Positions 1 through 10,933 of a DNA stretch of 64,000 bases are shown here, one piece after another (the stretch's first letter is position 1; each line of letters opens with the position of its first letter). The notes beneath the pieces are model-generated. The model made no database searches and was not told where the DNA came from. It saw nothing but the letters and a program-made list of their open reading frames with translations. The stretch is taken from NCBI GenBank assembly GCA_030077755.1, contig JAQJZZ010000019.1, forward strand, positions 756,501 to 820,500. The letters are read 5' to 3'. Position numbers and translations under genes: made by a program. This stretch comes from Filosporella fistucella. Lineage: Eukaryota; Ascomycota; Leotiomycetes; Helotiales.

Positions 1-1940
1 CCGCCAACCTCGAGACGATTCTCACCGACCCCCGTCGAAACGACGGTGAAGAAGGTTCGTCGATTCGCTGTTGAACCCTTGGAAACGACAACTCGAAGTA
101 ATAAGAAGGAAGATGTGCAGAAGCCTGGAGATGCTTCGGTGGAGAAGAAAGACTTTGCTCCTACCAGACGAAGATTCGTACCAGAGCCTGTTGAGACCAC
201 TTTCAAAACCAGCAGACAAGCTGTCAATCCTCTACCTACACCCGAACCTACACCAGTATCAATTCCCGAAGCTTCTCCTACTGAAGAAACACCCAAGCCT
301 AGGAGAAAATTCCTTCCGGAGCTCATTGAGACATCGAAAAGGTCTAAGAGAGCGGGTGATCAGAAGCCTGCTACTCTCCCAACCGATAAGGTCATACGAG
401 CCTCCATACTTTTAGAGAATTATAGCTAATGATACCTGGATAGACTGACTTAACTCCCGGCATACCAAATATCTATACACGTCCAAAACGAAAGTCACGC
501 CCTCCAGTGGTCCCAATCCCTCCTGACAATACTCCCAACGGCAGCTCGGCCAACATCCAGACTATACCTCCATTACCCCCTCGAAGACAGCCTTCAATGA
601 GACCGCATCCAAATACTAGGCGGAGCACAAGGCAGAATTCATTCCAGCCCGAATTGGAAGCTATACTGTCTGAAGAGAGCTCCGACAATGAGTCGGAAGA
701 GGGGTATGGAACGCATGATGAATCTACACCATCATTATCCGGATCTCTAGGGTCATCGGAGGATTCATTGATGAGATTACAATTGGCACGAACACGGGAA
801 AGCTGCGATGATCGATTTTCAGGTTATTTGCTTGCTCTGGCAGCAAAAGCTGCAGAGAAGCAGCTACGGGAGCAAGCTTTAGCTGCATTCCCCAACGAGT
901 CAATGCACGAGATTGTGGAACATTTCTATGATAGGGAAATCGAGGGTGCATCAGATGAAGAGTCAGTGGAAGGCGTTGGATTGTTGGTCGACGAGCCAGA
1001 AATTTCACAACTACGGAGGAAATCTACAGAAATTGGTTGGGCAGCAAAGGAGATGCAAGAGCATCAGGAGAAGCTCAATCGACTGCGCGAGGATGAAACC
1101 AACAAGAAGATTGCTGCTGAAGCTACGAAACCAACCTTCCAGGACCCCTTCTGGACAAATGGCATGACCAGCAAGAATGCCGCTTTTGCACGGAAAGAAC
1201 CTTTCGACGCACAAAAGGAAGCTGAGCTTGCTCGTATGAGATCGGCAGCTTCCCCGCCTATGTTGGGAGGAGATCTGAAATTCCGGATGTGCCCGTCCCC
1301 TAAAGCAACAAAGTTTGAGTCGGACCAACGTATCGATATTCAACCAAATAGAAGTGAAACTGGAGGAGGTCTATGGGGTGGGTACTGCGTTGCTGATGAA
1401 CCAGGGGAATTTTTGAGCCCAAGTGTGAAAGGTCCAGCGCTTATACAAACCCCGCACACTGAACGCAGTGACCCGTTTTCTTCCGCATTCGCTAGCGAAC
1501 TCCCTGCGGGCGCCAAGGTTAATGGCCATGCACCTGAGGGAGGGATTCGAATGCTGGCAGGAATTGATGAGAGACTCAAAGCCGAGGCTGCCAGAAGTAA
1601 AGCTGAAGAAGCTTTGTTGGAGGAGTTTAACGATACCTTTGTCACACAAGTCTACAATTACTTGTCGCTTGGATATCCCGCTTTAGCACGCCAGTACGAC
1701 GAAGAACTTGCCAGAATCAGTCACACTGCCCAAGAAGATTTGCGAGCTGAAGATCAAAAGAAAAATGCAAAGGGTCATATCGGACTTGCAGACGGCGAGC
1801 CTGAAGTACATTGTGCTAGGTGGAAAGCGCTTAGAATTTATATCTTGGAATGGGCAAGACAACATCCCAGTATGAGTAACGGCGCTATGGGACCCAGTGC
1901 ATGGGGTGTTAGAGCCAGACGAGGCAGTTGGGCCATATAA
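1..1940 (+). CDS. Disordered fungal protein of unknown function, 5' end outside the window
   Basis: The reading frame is open from base 1, so the true start lies upstream. I place an intron at 391..443: the donor follows an AAG codon, the acceptor is GATAG, and the join is phase 0. Exons are therefore <1..390 and 444..1940, giving 628 visible residues. The N-terminal part repeats a short motif, RRF-x-P-x-P-x-ETT or a variant, at about visible residues 5, 20, 57 and 102. The middle is rich in Pro, Ser and acidic residues. The C-terminal ~130 residues look folded: an Ala/Glu-rich helical stretch, then an FVTQVYNYL-like segment and a Trp-containing helix (KALRIYILEWARQHPS). I do not recognise the family and infer no function. 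Coding status is well supported by length, but the exact intron is a reading by eye. Confidence 0.8.
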
Positions 1941-2850
1941 TCCCCTGCCCCATCTTGGATATTAATGCAAATTCCTTTTTGGATAGTACAGTGAGATGTA
2001 GAGAGATAGATTGCAAGTTGGATGCGGACAAAGCGAACACAGGACTGGTTGGAAATCAGGTAGTGAGCAAGGCGTTGGAAGGAAGTTGAATTTTGGTATG
2101 TTGATTGGAAGAGATAATGTGACTAACTAATCCTGCAAGATATGCATGCAGAGCGTTTGTTTTTGCTCGCCAGTCTCTACGATTCTTGTTCATTATCCTT
2201 TCCTGTATATATTATTCTTTCCTTGTTTCGTTCCTATTGTGTCTAGGGTCCTGGGATAGACTTTCTGGGTGATGACTTATGACTTGCATTGGATGAGATG
2301 GGCGGGTTGGATGGTGTATATGTGGTTGCTGGAGGGAACTGACTAAGTGGGACAAAATGGTAGATAGTCGGTTGGAAAAGATAAATGCAGAATTCTGAAA
2401 ATATTGACTGTTCAGCTGAAATAGGAACGACAACCAGATCTACCATATTAATTCCTGCCCGATTCAAGATGAATATTGTGTTGAAACTAGAGAGTCAGTG
2501 GAAAGCTTCTCAGTGTTTATAGCGAGACTTGTACTACCCATCTGCAGTCAATCAAATATCCAGCTTACAGAAGCAACAGCCTTCTGATAATTGCCCAGCA
2601 ATACCGCATGCCCGTGGTCCCAATGGATAAATTCACCAGATCCCCCTGTTGGCTAGCTACCCGAATGGGCCTAGTGTTTCCCATGGCACTGATGCCTTCA
2701 AGACTTCCTGCAGCCTTCATATCTAAAGACACAAACGACATTCAATGAACCCAGAATACCTTATGCAGTTTTCATGGTTTTTAACTCAATTATATTTCCT
2801 CAAGTTACATTCAAGTCATATCTTTCACTCCAACCAGAAATTACCCCGCA
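1941..2850. other. Intergenic region, nothing recognised
   Basis: This holds the presumed 3' end of the upstream gene and the promoter of the F-box gene. Short open frames on the minus strand at about 2212..2467 overlap each other in different frames and look like chance. No repeat or RNA gene was seen. Confidence 0.6.
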
Positions 2851-4360
2851 ATGTCTGAAACGGACCCTGAACCCCCAGCATCACTGCTCTCCCTCCCCAT
2901 GGAGCTCCGCCATCAGATCTATGAGATCGTGCTAGATCAAACACTTGGATACAATCCTGACTTTTACCTCTGTATCGCTCTAGTCTGTCACCGGGTTCGA
3001 AACGAGGTGTTTCCTCTCATCCTCAAAAATACTCGTTCGTTTCGCAGCATCGAAGACCTTCATGATTGGACGTCAAGCGGCGAAGAACATTTGTTGAAAT
3101 TGGTCAATAATGTCTCTGTAAGCGTTTATGCGGAATCTCTCCTTCCTCTTTCTGAGGCATTGGCAAAGAGCTCGAATGAGGGAGAGGGGACTATTCATCC
3201 TTCTGGGACGAGTCTGGAGACGGTACCTGCCACTGAGTTACAAGTTATCCATTCGAGTCCTGAACGAGCGGAATCTCTTTCGACAAAGCATACTATCCGT
3301 TCTCGAATTCTGAATGCTCTGTGTTTCTCCGGCCTCAAGGAAATTGAACAATCAGAATCCAAAACAAATGCCAACACTAAAGACCCTATTGCCCTTGCCA
3401 GGGAAACATTTTCCTCCATCAGCTCAGTCAAAAAACTCTATATCCACTTCAGAGATCCTATCGATCCAGAGAATCAGAGATCATTCGAGACAGAACAACA
3501 GTTTCTCCTAAATCTTATCTCGACAACCTGTCTCTTAATCGAAGACCTGACCGTTCTCTCGCCCCTCTTCTCGCTCACCTTTCTGAAGAGCCTGGTTCAT
3601 CTACGAAGCCTCCGCTTTCCAGGCTATTCTTCTAGTTTTCCCCTTGAGAACCAGGTTATCTTACAGGAATTAAAAGAACTGGATACGCTCATCATCTATC
3701 GTCCGGAATCATACGATCAAGAACAAGAAGATACGCCTCCTCCAGAGGACGATACCTCAAACCTAGCGCTCACACCCTCAGTAATCGAGAACCTCAACCC
3801 CCTAATATTCTTCCAAATCCACCATCTCTCCTCCCTCCACCCCTCACCCTACACCACGCCATCCCTCCTTACTTCCCTCAGCACCCACTACGGCTCTCTC
3901 CGCATCTTTCAACTAACATCCGATTCACCCCTCACACTTCCATTCCTTCACTCCCTACACACATTCATCTCCTCTCCTCTCTCACATCTTACAGATCTCA
4001 AGATTCAAGTCAAGACACCTGTTTCTTTTAAGAGAGAGGGGATAGAAGCGAAGAGGTTTGTGCCTAGGAGAGCTAGGGTATGGGAAGCGAGCTTGAAGGA
4101 AGTGGTGGATAGTAATGGGGTTGTGAGGGCGTGGTTGGATTTATTTGTTATTGCAACCGGGGAGGGACATTGGAGGACGCATGGGAATAGGAGTTGTGTG
4201 AGTTTTCTAATTTCCTTATGATTACGTTCCTCTACTGTGCTCTACTGTTTCTGTTTCCAATTTTCTGCTGTTGATCAAGAGCTTTAGATGGAATGTTAGA
4301 AGAGGAGCTAACGGAAACAGATTTGTGGATGGTGATTTACTTCATGCCATCTTGAGATAA
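2851..4360 (+). CDS. F-box domain protein
   Basis: The N terminus reads LLSLPMELRHQIYEIVLDQ at about residues 13-31, followed by CIALVCHRVRNEVFPLIL, a typical fungal F-box in which a LP-x-E helix is followed by a hydrophobic pair. F-box proteins are substrate receptors of SCF ubiquitin ligases through Skp1. The remainder is Leu-rich without an obvious repeat domain. The uninterrupted frame would stop at 4221 within a GTGAGT donor. Splicing 4198..4279 (GTGAGT to ATCAAG, phase 0) adds 26 residues ending GDLLHAILR and a stop at 4358..4360. I prefer this 475-residue model because the added peptide looks protein-like, but the unspliced 456-residue form cannot be excluded. The target is unknown. 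Confidence 0.8.
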
Positions 4361-5047
4361 TACATGGGAAAAAACAGATTTTATACTTGGACCTGGGATC
4401 ATACTTTCCTACCTGTCCGATAAAAAGATCATCAATTAAAAAAAAAATTCCTTGAGAAATCCACTCAAGACTCCATCGCAAGCCTCAAAAATCTAAACTC
4501 AAACATCCCATAATTTTCCACACAAAAAACCAAGCTCCTCCCAAACCCAGCCTGAAATTCACCCCCAACTCCCTCCGACTCCCTCCTCTCCTCCACCTTC
4601 CAAAACCCCAAACCAACCCCCCCAAAGAAAACTCCAAAAAAAAATCACCGCCGTTTTTCGTGTAACCCAGACCGCACGCGAATCTGGACCAGACGAACCG
4701 TGTAGTCTAGAACGACTGCGCTCTAAACCAGACAGAGCCGGGATTTCTTAAGGAATCGAACTGTGAGGAACGAACCTGCCCACTTGGCCGGAGAGGCTTT
4801 GTGTGATGGTATTGAGGGGTCATAGGGAGTTATGTATAGGGTGGAGGTGGGGGGAGATGTGCGATATTGATGACGGATTTTGATGGTGCTTGCTCGGATA
4901 GTGGTATGGAATTCCAAGTGATAAAGTCAGGGAAATTTAGAAAAGTCTTTCACTTCTATCAGAACACTCGTCTGTGTGGGTATACGTATACATATATTCC
5001 TAGCCCAATCCCCTATCCGTGTTCCCATTTACGTCCCATTCAACTAC
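4361..5047. other. Convergent 3' intergenic region
   Basis: This lies between the F-box gene and the convergent minus-strand gene. It contains A-rich runs near 4440 and 4640 and a C/A-rich stretch at 4480-4640. No gene supported. Confidence 0.6.
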
Positions 5048-8000
5048 TCATATCCTCCCACCACTGACCACCTCTCTCCCCAGGACCTCGACCTCCCCAC
5101 TCTCGGCGGTTCTTCTTCTCTCCAAGATCCATCTCTCGCCTTCCACAGGATCTTCCTCTTTCAAATAACTGATGCTCTCTGCACTGCCCGTATAGCGATG
5201 TTTCCTCATCCCCTTCTCTTTTGAATTGTCTTTCTCCCTGATGGTGTCCGCTGTTCCCTTCTCGTCCAAGGCAGCCACACTCATGGTAAGAGTTGGACTC
5301 CCAGGTGCAGAGCTCGTCTCGCTTTGGACGCCGCTGAACCCTTCGCTACCTATACTGAAAGTGCTGTTTTTCCGTCTGTGACCTTGTGCACTACTAAGAG
5401 GCGGGCCGACAGCTCCTCCATTGTTCCAAGGAGGAATTTGTTGTATGGGACTAGATGTATCTTCTGCGCCTCCGGCACTTCTTGGACTGCCACCATTGCT
5501 ACTGTGTAAACTAGCCTGACTGCCTCCCCATGCACCTCTCCTCAATTTCAGCAGAGCATCAAGGCTCATGTCACCATCATAATCTGCCGTCGGACTTCTG
5601 AGCATTCCTGCCAATTGAGCAAGCCCTGGGCTGGATAAATTGCCAGGACTAGGTCCATGCATAGAAAGTGACATGAAAGAATTGCGATTCGAGTACTCGC
5701 TGCGTTCGGTGATGGGAGTCAGGTTTGGTTCTCTAGAGGCTACGCGCCCACTTTGGGTTCGGTTAATACCTTCGACACCTCTGGGCCCAAAATATCCACC
5801 ATTTGCATACTCTGCTTCACCTGCAGGAGCGGAATAAAATCCAAATTCCTGGCCATAGAAACCATCGCAATCATTGGCAAGAGCTTCTGCGTTCGCCGCG
5901 GCGATGATGGGATCATCTTCTAAAGCGTCATCGTAGTCGAAATCGTCTTCCAGCTCATAGGATGGGGAAAAGGGCTCATAGTGAGAAGTCTGACTAGAGT
6001 CTGGGATAAGTCCTGGTTGGGTGTCTTCCTGTTCGGATGGTGTGGGATTTATGCTGTCACGTCTAAACTTGCCATTTGCAGCTGCTGTGAATGCCGCTGC
6101 GGCAAGGGCAGATTGATATGCTTCTAATGTATCTTGAGTAAGACCCATGGTGGATGGTGGTGCCATGGGATATTGTATCCTATTCCGATCAACCACTGAT
6201 GGCTGCGGTGCTAAGCCACCACTTTGATGGGTACCAGGGGAAACCTGATCACCGGTGTCATTTGATACATCAGGATTCTCGACAATTTTGTCGAGGGTCG
6301 GGGAAGGATCGGTTACCATTGGCGGCGAATAGAGCGTTGGGAGCGAGGAGAATGATTTCAGTGGCCTTCCATACTCGTCCGTATCAACATTGTCAAAAAC
6401 TGATTCATCGAACTCCATTGGCTCGTCATCATCAACAGGCCCGGAGATTATTCCATCATCAAAATACAAGTCGTCGTCTTCAAGTCCCGCTGGACGGGGA
6501 AACTCCTCCGCCTCAAATTCTTCTTGCGAAATTGGCTGTGCTTCATCATTCGGCAGGTGGGTTTCCATACCCTGGAGTCCAAGGCCTTGAAATGAAGAAA
6601 CTCTTTCAGGCGGTTTCGCTACATCAGATGTAGATGAAGATAACGAGTCCTGAGTTACACCCTGTGAGATATAGGGAGAATTCCTCGTCATGGCAAAGCC
6701 GATAACTTCACCATTTGCGTCTCTTGGAGTACTGACCATCCCTGGACTGGCAGGACTCAGAGGCGAAGCCAGTTGAGATTGTTGGAATGAGAACCCTGCC
6801 AGGTTTCCACCATCTTCATTTTCATAGGGGATTTCTTCTTCTAGATCGTCCAGTTCAGTGTTCACTCCAGGTATCGGCTCTTCCAAATCATCGTACATGT
6901 CCTCCTCTTCATCATAATCAGCATTCACACCGGGTATTCGCTCTTCCAATCCATCGTCATCCATCATATTATCATAGTCATAATCATTCTCAAAATCATC
7001 CTCCAATCGATCATCTTCCTCGTCAGCCGCCTCTGCCTTTCGTTCAAGAGCCTTTTGACGATGTCTGTCTTCTAGTAATCTCTCTTGCTCAGCTGCACCT
7101 ATCATATCGAAGCTAAATCGTGATGACGTGCTTTTCATGTGTTTAGGAATAATGGTATCTTTGACAGACACTTCTGAGACATTTCGAGAACGACCTTTCT
7201 TCGACGCAACAGATTTTGGTTTTGGTGGAGTTGAGGCAGGATCTATAGATATGCGCCGTGGTTCAAGTAATTGGCCATCAGATTTTGGTGGCACAGGTGG
7301 AGGGACATCTGGTATAGGTTTCTGAATACTTGTTCTTCTTGGATCCGCTTGGAATTGCTTTTGCGAGACCTCGTTGCTTTTTGGATCAACCGACTTTTGG
7401 ACGCCTTTTGCATATGGGGGCTTTGGTAGTGGCAGGTCTGTCAAATCACTGGCTTTTCGAACATGTGGTCCTGCTGCTGGGTACTGTTCTTCCTCGAAAT
7501 TCTCCGTGAATACTGGGGTGTGGTTACCTCCACTCCAAGGACTAGTAGCATTGTCATCGTGCGCATCACCATTCGGACTCCGTTGAAACTGTTTCCAGCC
7601 CCCACCATTCGAATTGTCCTCAACTCGGACATCATTGTATGACACATTTCTCCTAGGTGGCCTTGGTGCACTGAAATCATGAACAACCGTTCCTCGAATC
7701 CGTGGATCGAAGGAATTCGAGGAATGATTTCTAGATACAAGAGATTCGGGGGAGAGATATGTTACTGCTTGCGAAGTTCGCCGCCTAGCCAGAAGGGACA
7801 TAGGGTTCAATAGATTCAACCTTGTCCTGCTTGACTTTTGTTGAACTGGTTCGAATGTGGAATAAGATGGAGGTGGGCTTGGTAATCTCGCCCCGTTGGG
7901 CCTCCTTCCAGTCTGGACTGGCCTACTTTGAGCCTCCGTACTCGTCATATAATTTTGATTCGAGTCCGACTGCTTCTGCTTGTACGTTTCGTGATTCATA

Positions 8001-8401
8001 CCAGGTCTCGTATTCTGTGAAGTAGTATAACTAGCAGGAGCAGCATTTCCAGCTGACTCCGGCCGTGCTGGTCCAACATACGGCAGTCTCTGGTGATTGT
8101 TGAACGTGTAGGTATCTCGCGATCGAGGATCGTCCTTCGCAGAGTCTAATTGTTGTATCCTTGGATCTCTCTCGTAACCCCTCCTCGAGCCATCTATATT
8201 GGACTCTGCAGATAGCACACGCGTGATGGGAGAGCCGGGTGGAGGTGGTGGACGCGTTGGAGCTTCTGGGAATGCATCCTGATTTCGTGGAGGATGGCCA
8301 TGGTCTGGATGTTGGGGCGGCTCGAAGGAATGCACTTGTTCTGCGGGAGAACTGGGGTTGGAGGGTGTGCGCTTGTGATGAGGTCGCAGATAAGAAAACA
8401 T
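5048..8401 (-). CDS. Large disordered acidic fungal protein, 1117 aa
   Basis: This is a single open frame of 1117 codons from the ATG at 8401, whose protein begins MFSYLRPHHKRTPSNPS. An in-frame upstream ATG at 8437 lies inside a probable leader intron, which decides the start. Composition is strongly Pro/Ser/Asn-rich with no membrane segment. Residues ~480-530 hold an acidic tract in which a short unit recurs (LEERIPGVN, LEEPIPGVN, LEEEIPYEN). The C-terminal third has further conserved-looking patches (QDTLEAYQSALAAAAF; MSLDALLKLRRGAWGGSQ). I do not recognise a catalytic domain. Such proteins often act as scaffolds, but that is a guess. A coding call is secure from length alone. Confidence 0.85.
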   Translation of the reverse strand: MFSYLRPHHKRTPSNPSSPAEQVHSFEPPQHPDHGHPPRNQDAFPEAPTRPPPPPGSPITRVLSAESNIDGSRRGYERDPRIQQLDSAKDDPRSRDTYTFNNHQRLPYVGPARPESAGNAAPASYTTSQNTRPGMNHETYKQKQSDSNQNYMTSTEAQSRPVQTGRRPNGARLPSPPPSYSTFEPVQQKSSRTRLNLLNPMSLLARRRTSQAVTYLSPESLVSRNHSSNSFDPRIRGTVVHDFSAPRPPRRNVSYNDVRVEDNSNGGGWKQFQRSPNGDAHDDNATSPWSGGNHTPVFTENFEEEQYPAAGPHVRKASDLTDLPLPKPPYAKGVQKSVDPKSNEVSQKQFQADPRRTSIQKPIPDVPPPVPPKSDGQLLEPRRISIDPASTPPKPKSVASKKGRSRNVSEVSVKDTIIPKHMKSTSSRFSFDMIGAAEQERLLEDRHRQKALERKAEAADEEDDRLEDDFENDYDYDNMMDDDGLEERIPGVNADYDEEEDMYDDLEEPIPGVNTELDDLEEEIPYENEDGGNLAGFSFQQSQLASPLSPASPGMVSTPRDANGEVIGFAMTRNSPYISQGVTQDSLSSSTSDVAKPPERVSSFQGLGLQGMETHLPNDEAQPISQEEFEAEEFPRPAGLEDDDLYFDDGIISGPVDDDEPMEFDESVFDNVDTDEYGRPLKSFSSLPTLYSPPMVTDPSPTLDKIVENPDVSNDTGDQVSPGTHQSGGLAPQPSVVDRNRIQYPMAPPSTMGLTQDTLEAYQSALAAAAFTAAANGKFRRDSINPTPSEQEDTQPGLIPDSSQTSHYEPFSPSYELEDDFDYDDALEDDPIIAAANAEALANDCDGFYGQEFGFYSAPAGEAEYANGGYFGPRGVEGINRTQSGRVASREPNLTPITERSEYSNRNSFMSLSMHGPSPGNLSSPGLAQLAGMLRSPTADYDGDMSLDALLKLRRGAWGGSQASLHSSNGGSPRSAGGAEDTSSPIQQIPPWNNGGAVGPPLSSAQGHRRKNSTFSIGSEGFSGVQSETSSAPGSPTLTMSVAALDEKGTADTIREKDNSKEKGMRKHRYTGSAESISYLKEEDPVEGERWILERRRTAESGEVEVLGREVVSGGRI

Positions 8402-8413
8402 TGTCGATTCTTG

Positions 8414-8457
8414 CTGAGATTGCCAGTTTTCCTTCACTCAATTATCCGCAGACTTAC
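8414..8457 (-). other. Probable 44-nt intron in the 5' leader of the 1117-aa gene
   Basis: On the minus strand a perfect GTAAGT donor begins at 8457 and a CTCAG acceptor ends at 8414, 12 nt before the ATG at 8401. The upstream open frame (8705 to 8458) does not join in frame with the ATG, so this is best read as a leader intron rather than a coding one. Confidence 0.5.
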
Positions 8458-9602
8458 GCGTGGTTGTCGTTGAGGCTTAGTCGTTGTATGTCATGATCAT
8501 CTCGTGAATGCCCTCGACATTCAGGGTATGGGCTCGACCGATGGTAATGAGTGGTGATACCCCGAATGAATTCGTCAGAGAGCCAATCCGAGTATAGTCC
8601 TACTTCAAGAGTCGAAGCTGGCGGTGGCATGTGAAGGTGCTGCTTCGATTCCGGCCTCCTCGAGATAAACTTCTTAGGGTGAGATGCTAAAGATAAGGCT
8701 GCCAACTCGAGAAAAGGAAGACACCAACAATTGCGTTATCGCGTTGTCGACCGGCCAATAAATCAAGCCTCAGACTAGATGAATACACTTCTAGTCCGGA
8801 GAGCCATTGTACTGAGTTAATGTGCAATCAACAAAACCCCTTCGTGAGCTTCGTATTGCAGTCGCGAAAATGCGGCGTCATCTCCAGGATGTTGGTTGGG
8901 TTACATTGGCCGCTGCACCAAAAATAATCTTCTTACGTTTTAGTGCCCTGAAATTGGCACCACAATGACGAATTCGGATACAATTCATGCAGTTTCTTAC
9001 TGAGAGCTTACCTGTATCACATTTGAAGATCTTCAAAAAGTTACAGATGTTACAGATTTATATCCACTTCTTCAAGCCCAAAATTGTGTCTCTAAGTAAG
9101 TCTCTTTAGCTTGTTGCCGGTGCCGAAGCATTCGGGTCAGCTTGGTGAAACCAGCCCACCCTAAACAAGCCTCCAAGCCTCCAAGGAAGAACTCAAATTC
9201 TATAAATTTATCCAGCATTCCAATTTGCGTTTTTCTAATTTCTTGGACATCTTTTTAAGATACTTTCTCGAATTTCTGTTGCACCTAGAGCTGGTTTCAT
9301 CATTGTGTTATTTTATGGGTTCGAGGAGTGGAACAAAGCCAGCAAAAACACAGTTTAATTGCATTTCTTTACACGCGCTGGATGAAGTTTGCATTTCAGC
9401 TATAATTCATGTTCAATGCATTTCTAAATAATTCCAGTTAATATCAATCTCTTTCCGCCTCCCATTTGAAAAGGTGTGGTCGGTTTCGTGCTGCCAATCC
9501 TATTCTCACCAATATCTGAAATTTCCTGCAAAGAAGAATATGTGTGGAAGAAAGCTCGGGAGTTCCCAATCACTGCATATCCTCCAAACCAGGAATTTGA
9601 CC
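8458..9602. other. Leader/promoter of the 1117-aa gene and 3' flank of the lectin gene
   Basis: An 83-codon minus-strand open frame at 8454..8705 covers the probable leader exon and is probably not translated as the main protein. No repeat or RNA gene recognised. Confidence 0.5.
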
Positions 9603-10833
9603 TCAATCATAGTAGTAGAAGTGCATAAGCTCCCAGTCTGGCGATCTGCACCAGCCCTCAATCGTATTCGACTTCCGAGACACAAGTGTAATCTCAGACT
9701 GAGGTTCACAAAATCCCCCAGCTGTTATCGGTCCCTCTGTCCATACTCCGTTCAACCAAAACTTATGCCATATAGCTCCATTTGGAGTAATCCAAAAGAT
9801 CTCCATATGGTTCTCATGACGGGACACGACTTCAATATTCGCCTCCACAATTGTATCTGACAACTTTGCTGGGCTAGCCCATTGTCCGTTGTTTAACCAG
9901 GAGTGATATATCTTTTTATCTTTCCCAATCCAGAAGAGTTCGACTTGTCCAGCTTTGCGGGAAACAGCAGCAAGTCCACCCCATGCATTAGCGTTATTGA
10001 ACCACGGGCCCTGATCCCATCCATTCTTTGACGTCCACTTGCGAGATTTGATTTCACCCGTCGTCATCATCCAGAAGATATGTTTGTCATTACCGCTTCG
10101 GACAGCCACGATCTCCTTGTTGTGTGCTTTGGCTTCCCATCCTTCGACAAGCTTATTGTGCGTCCATGGCGTCTTATTTTCAATCCAATACGAGTTTCCG
10201 ATAAAACCTCCGTCTGGGCTTTGCCCGACGTAGAAGAGTTCCTGTTCATTCGGTCCATTGGCAAGAGCTGCGATCTTTCCACCGGCAAACTTGTTTGAGT
10301 GCGCTTCTCCGCTGTAATGCCAATTTCCGTTCCAATGATGGCTCTTGATCTCATTATCCCAAAGATAAAACACTTCCTCTCGATCAGATCTGCGACTAAG
10401 AGCGGTGATGAATCCATTGATATGTGTGAAAGAGCCCACACCACCCATACTGTTCAGCTGCCAGTTCTTGCCTTCTTGCCAGTGGATCTCGGTCAAAGCG
10501 CCGTGGGCAGCGTCTTTTGATCCCCAAGAAAAGAACATTTGGATTGTTTCAGGAGTGCGACTGATTGCACTCAAGCCGGCGCCGCGGGCAGTGAGCTTGT
10601 AGTCTTCCCCTGGAATTGAGTGTTTTTCGACGTTCCACCCGCTGCGCGCGCGGAGTTCTGTTGTTGTCTCCATGTTGGTATCTGAGGAATGTCAGAATGG
10701 TGATTCAGAATGCATTCAATTTCTTTTACTTACCAAGAGTTGTGGTGATGTTTGCGGACTCGCTGTCAGCCAAGGGGAATGCTGATGCCATGGCGAGTAG
10801 AATTGGTAAAATAATCAAAAATGCTGTTTTCAT
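9603..10833 (-). CDS. Secreted PLL-like (DUF346-type) beta-propeller lectin
   Basis: Two exons: 10833..10734 and 10681..9603. The intron (GTAAGT...CTCAG, 52 bp) joins in phase 1 and gives 392 residues. Exon 1 encodes a signal peptide: MKTAFLIILPILLAMASA, with probable cleavage after A18. Starting at the internal ATG in exon 2 would lose it. The mature protein contains repeated blades of ~45-50 residues carrying the pattern (A/V)-V-S-R-x(5-7)-(V/M)-E-(L/I)-F-W-(I/V), then K-I-Y/W-H-x-W and a closing G-x-W. Clear copies are AAVSRKAGQVELFWIGKDKK and VVSRHENHMEIFWITPNGAI, with weaker ones before. This matches the repeat family of Photorhabdus PLL-type seven-bladed fucose/O-methyl-glycan lectins. 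Only two Cys are visible. Sugar specificity cannot be read from sequence. A TATA box lies upstream. Confidence 0.85.
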
Positions 10834-10925
10834 GTCGATGTCGATCTTTGAATGTCCTCTCAACTGAAGAGCTGATGAAGATGCTGTTAGATATTATAGC
10901 CTCCCCTCAGCAGCATGTCACTCTC

Positions 10926-10933
10926 TTTATATA
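10926..10933 (-). promoter_or_regulatory. TATA box of the secreted lectin gene
   Basis: The minus strand reads TATATAAA about 95 bp before the ATG at 10833, a normal distance for a regulated fungal promoter with a short leader. No other core element was identified. Confidence 0.5.

Noticed and set aside
4655..4745. tRNA-like sequence with short stem-like pieces
   Set aside because: No T-loop consensus or matching acceptor stem could be formed; the resemblance is superficial.
8458..8705. Upstream coding exon of the 1117-aa gene
   Set aside because: The strong donor at 8457 joins out of frame with the ATG at 8401; a leader exon is the better reading.
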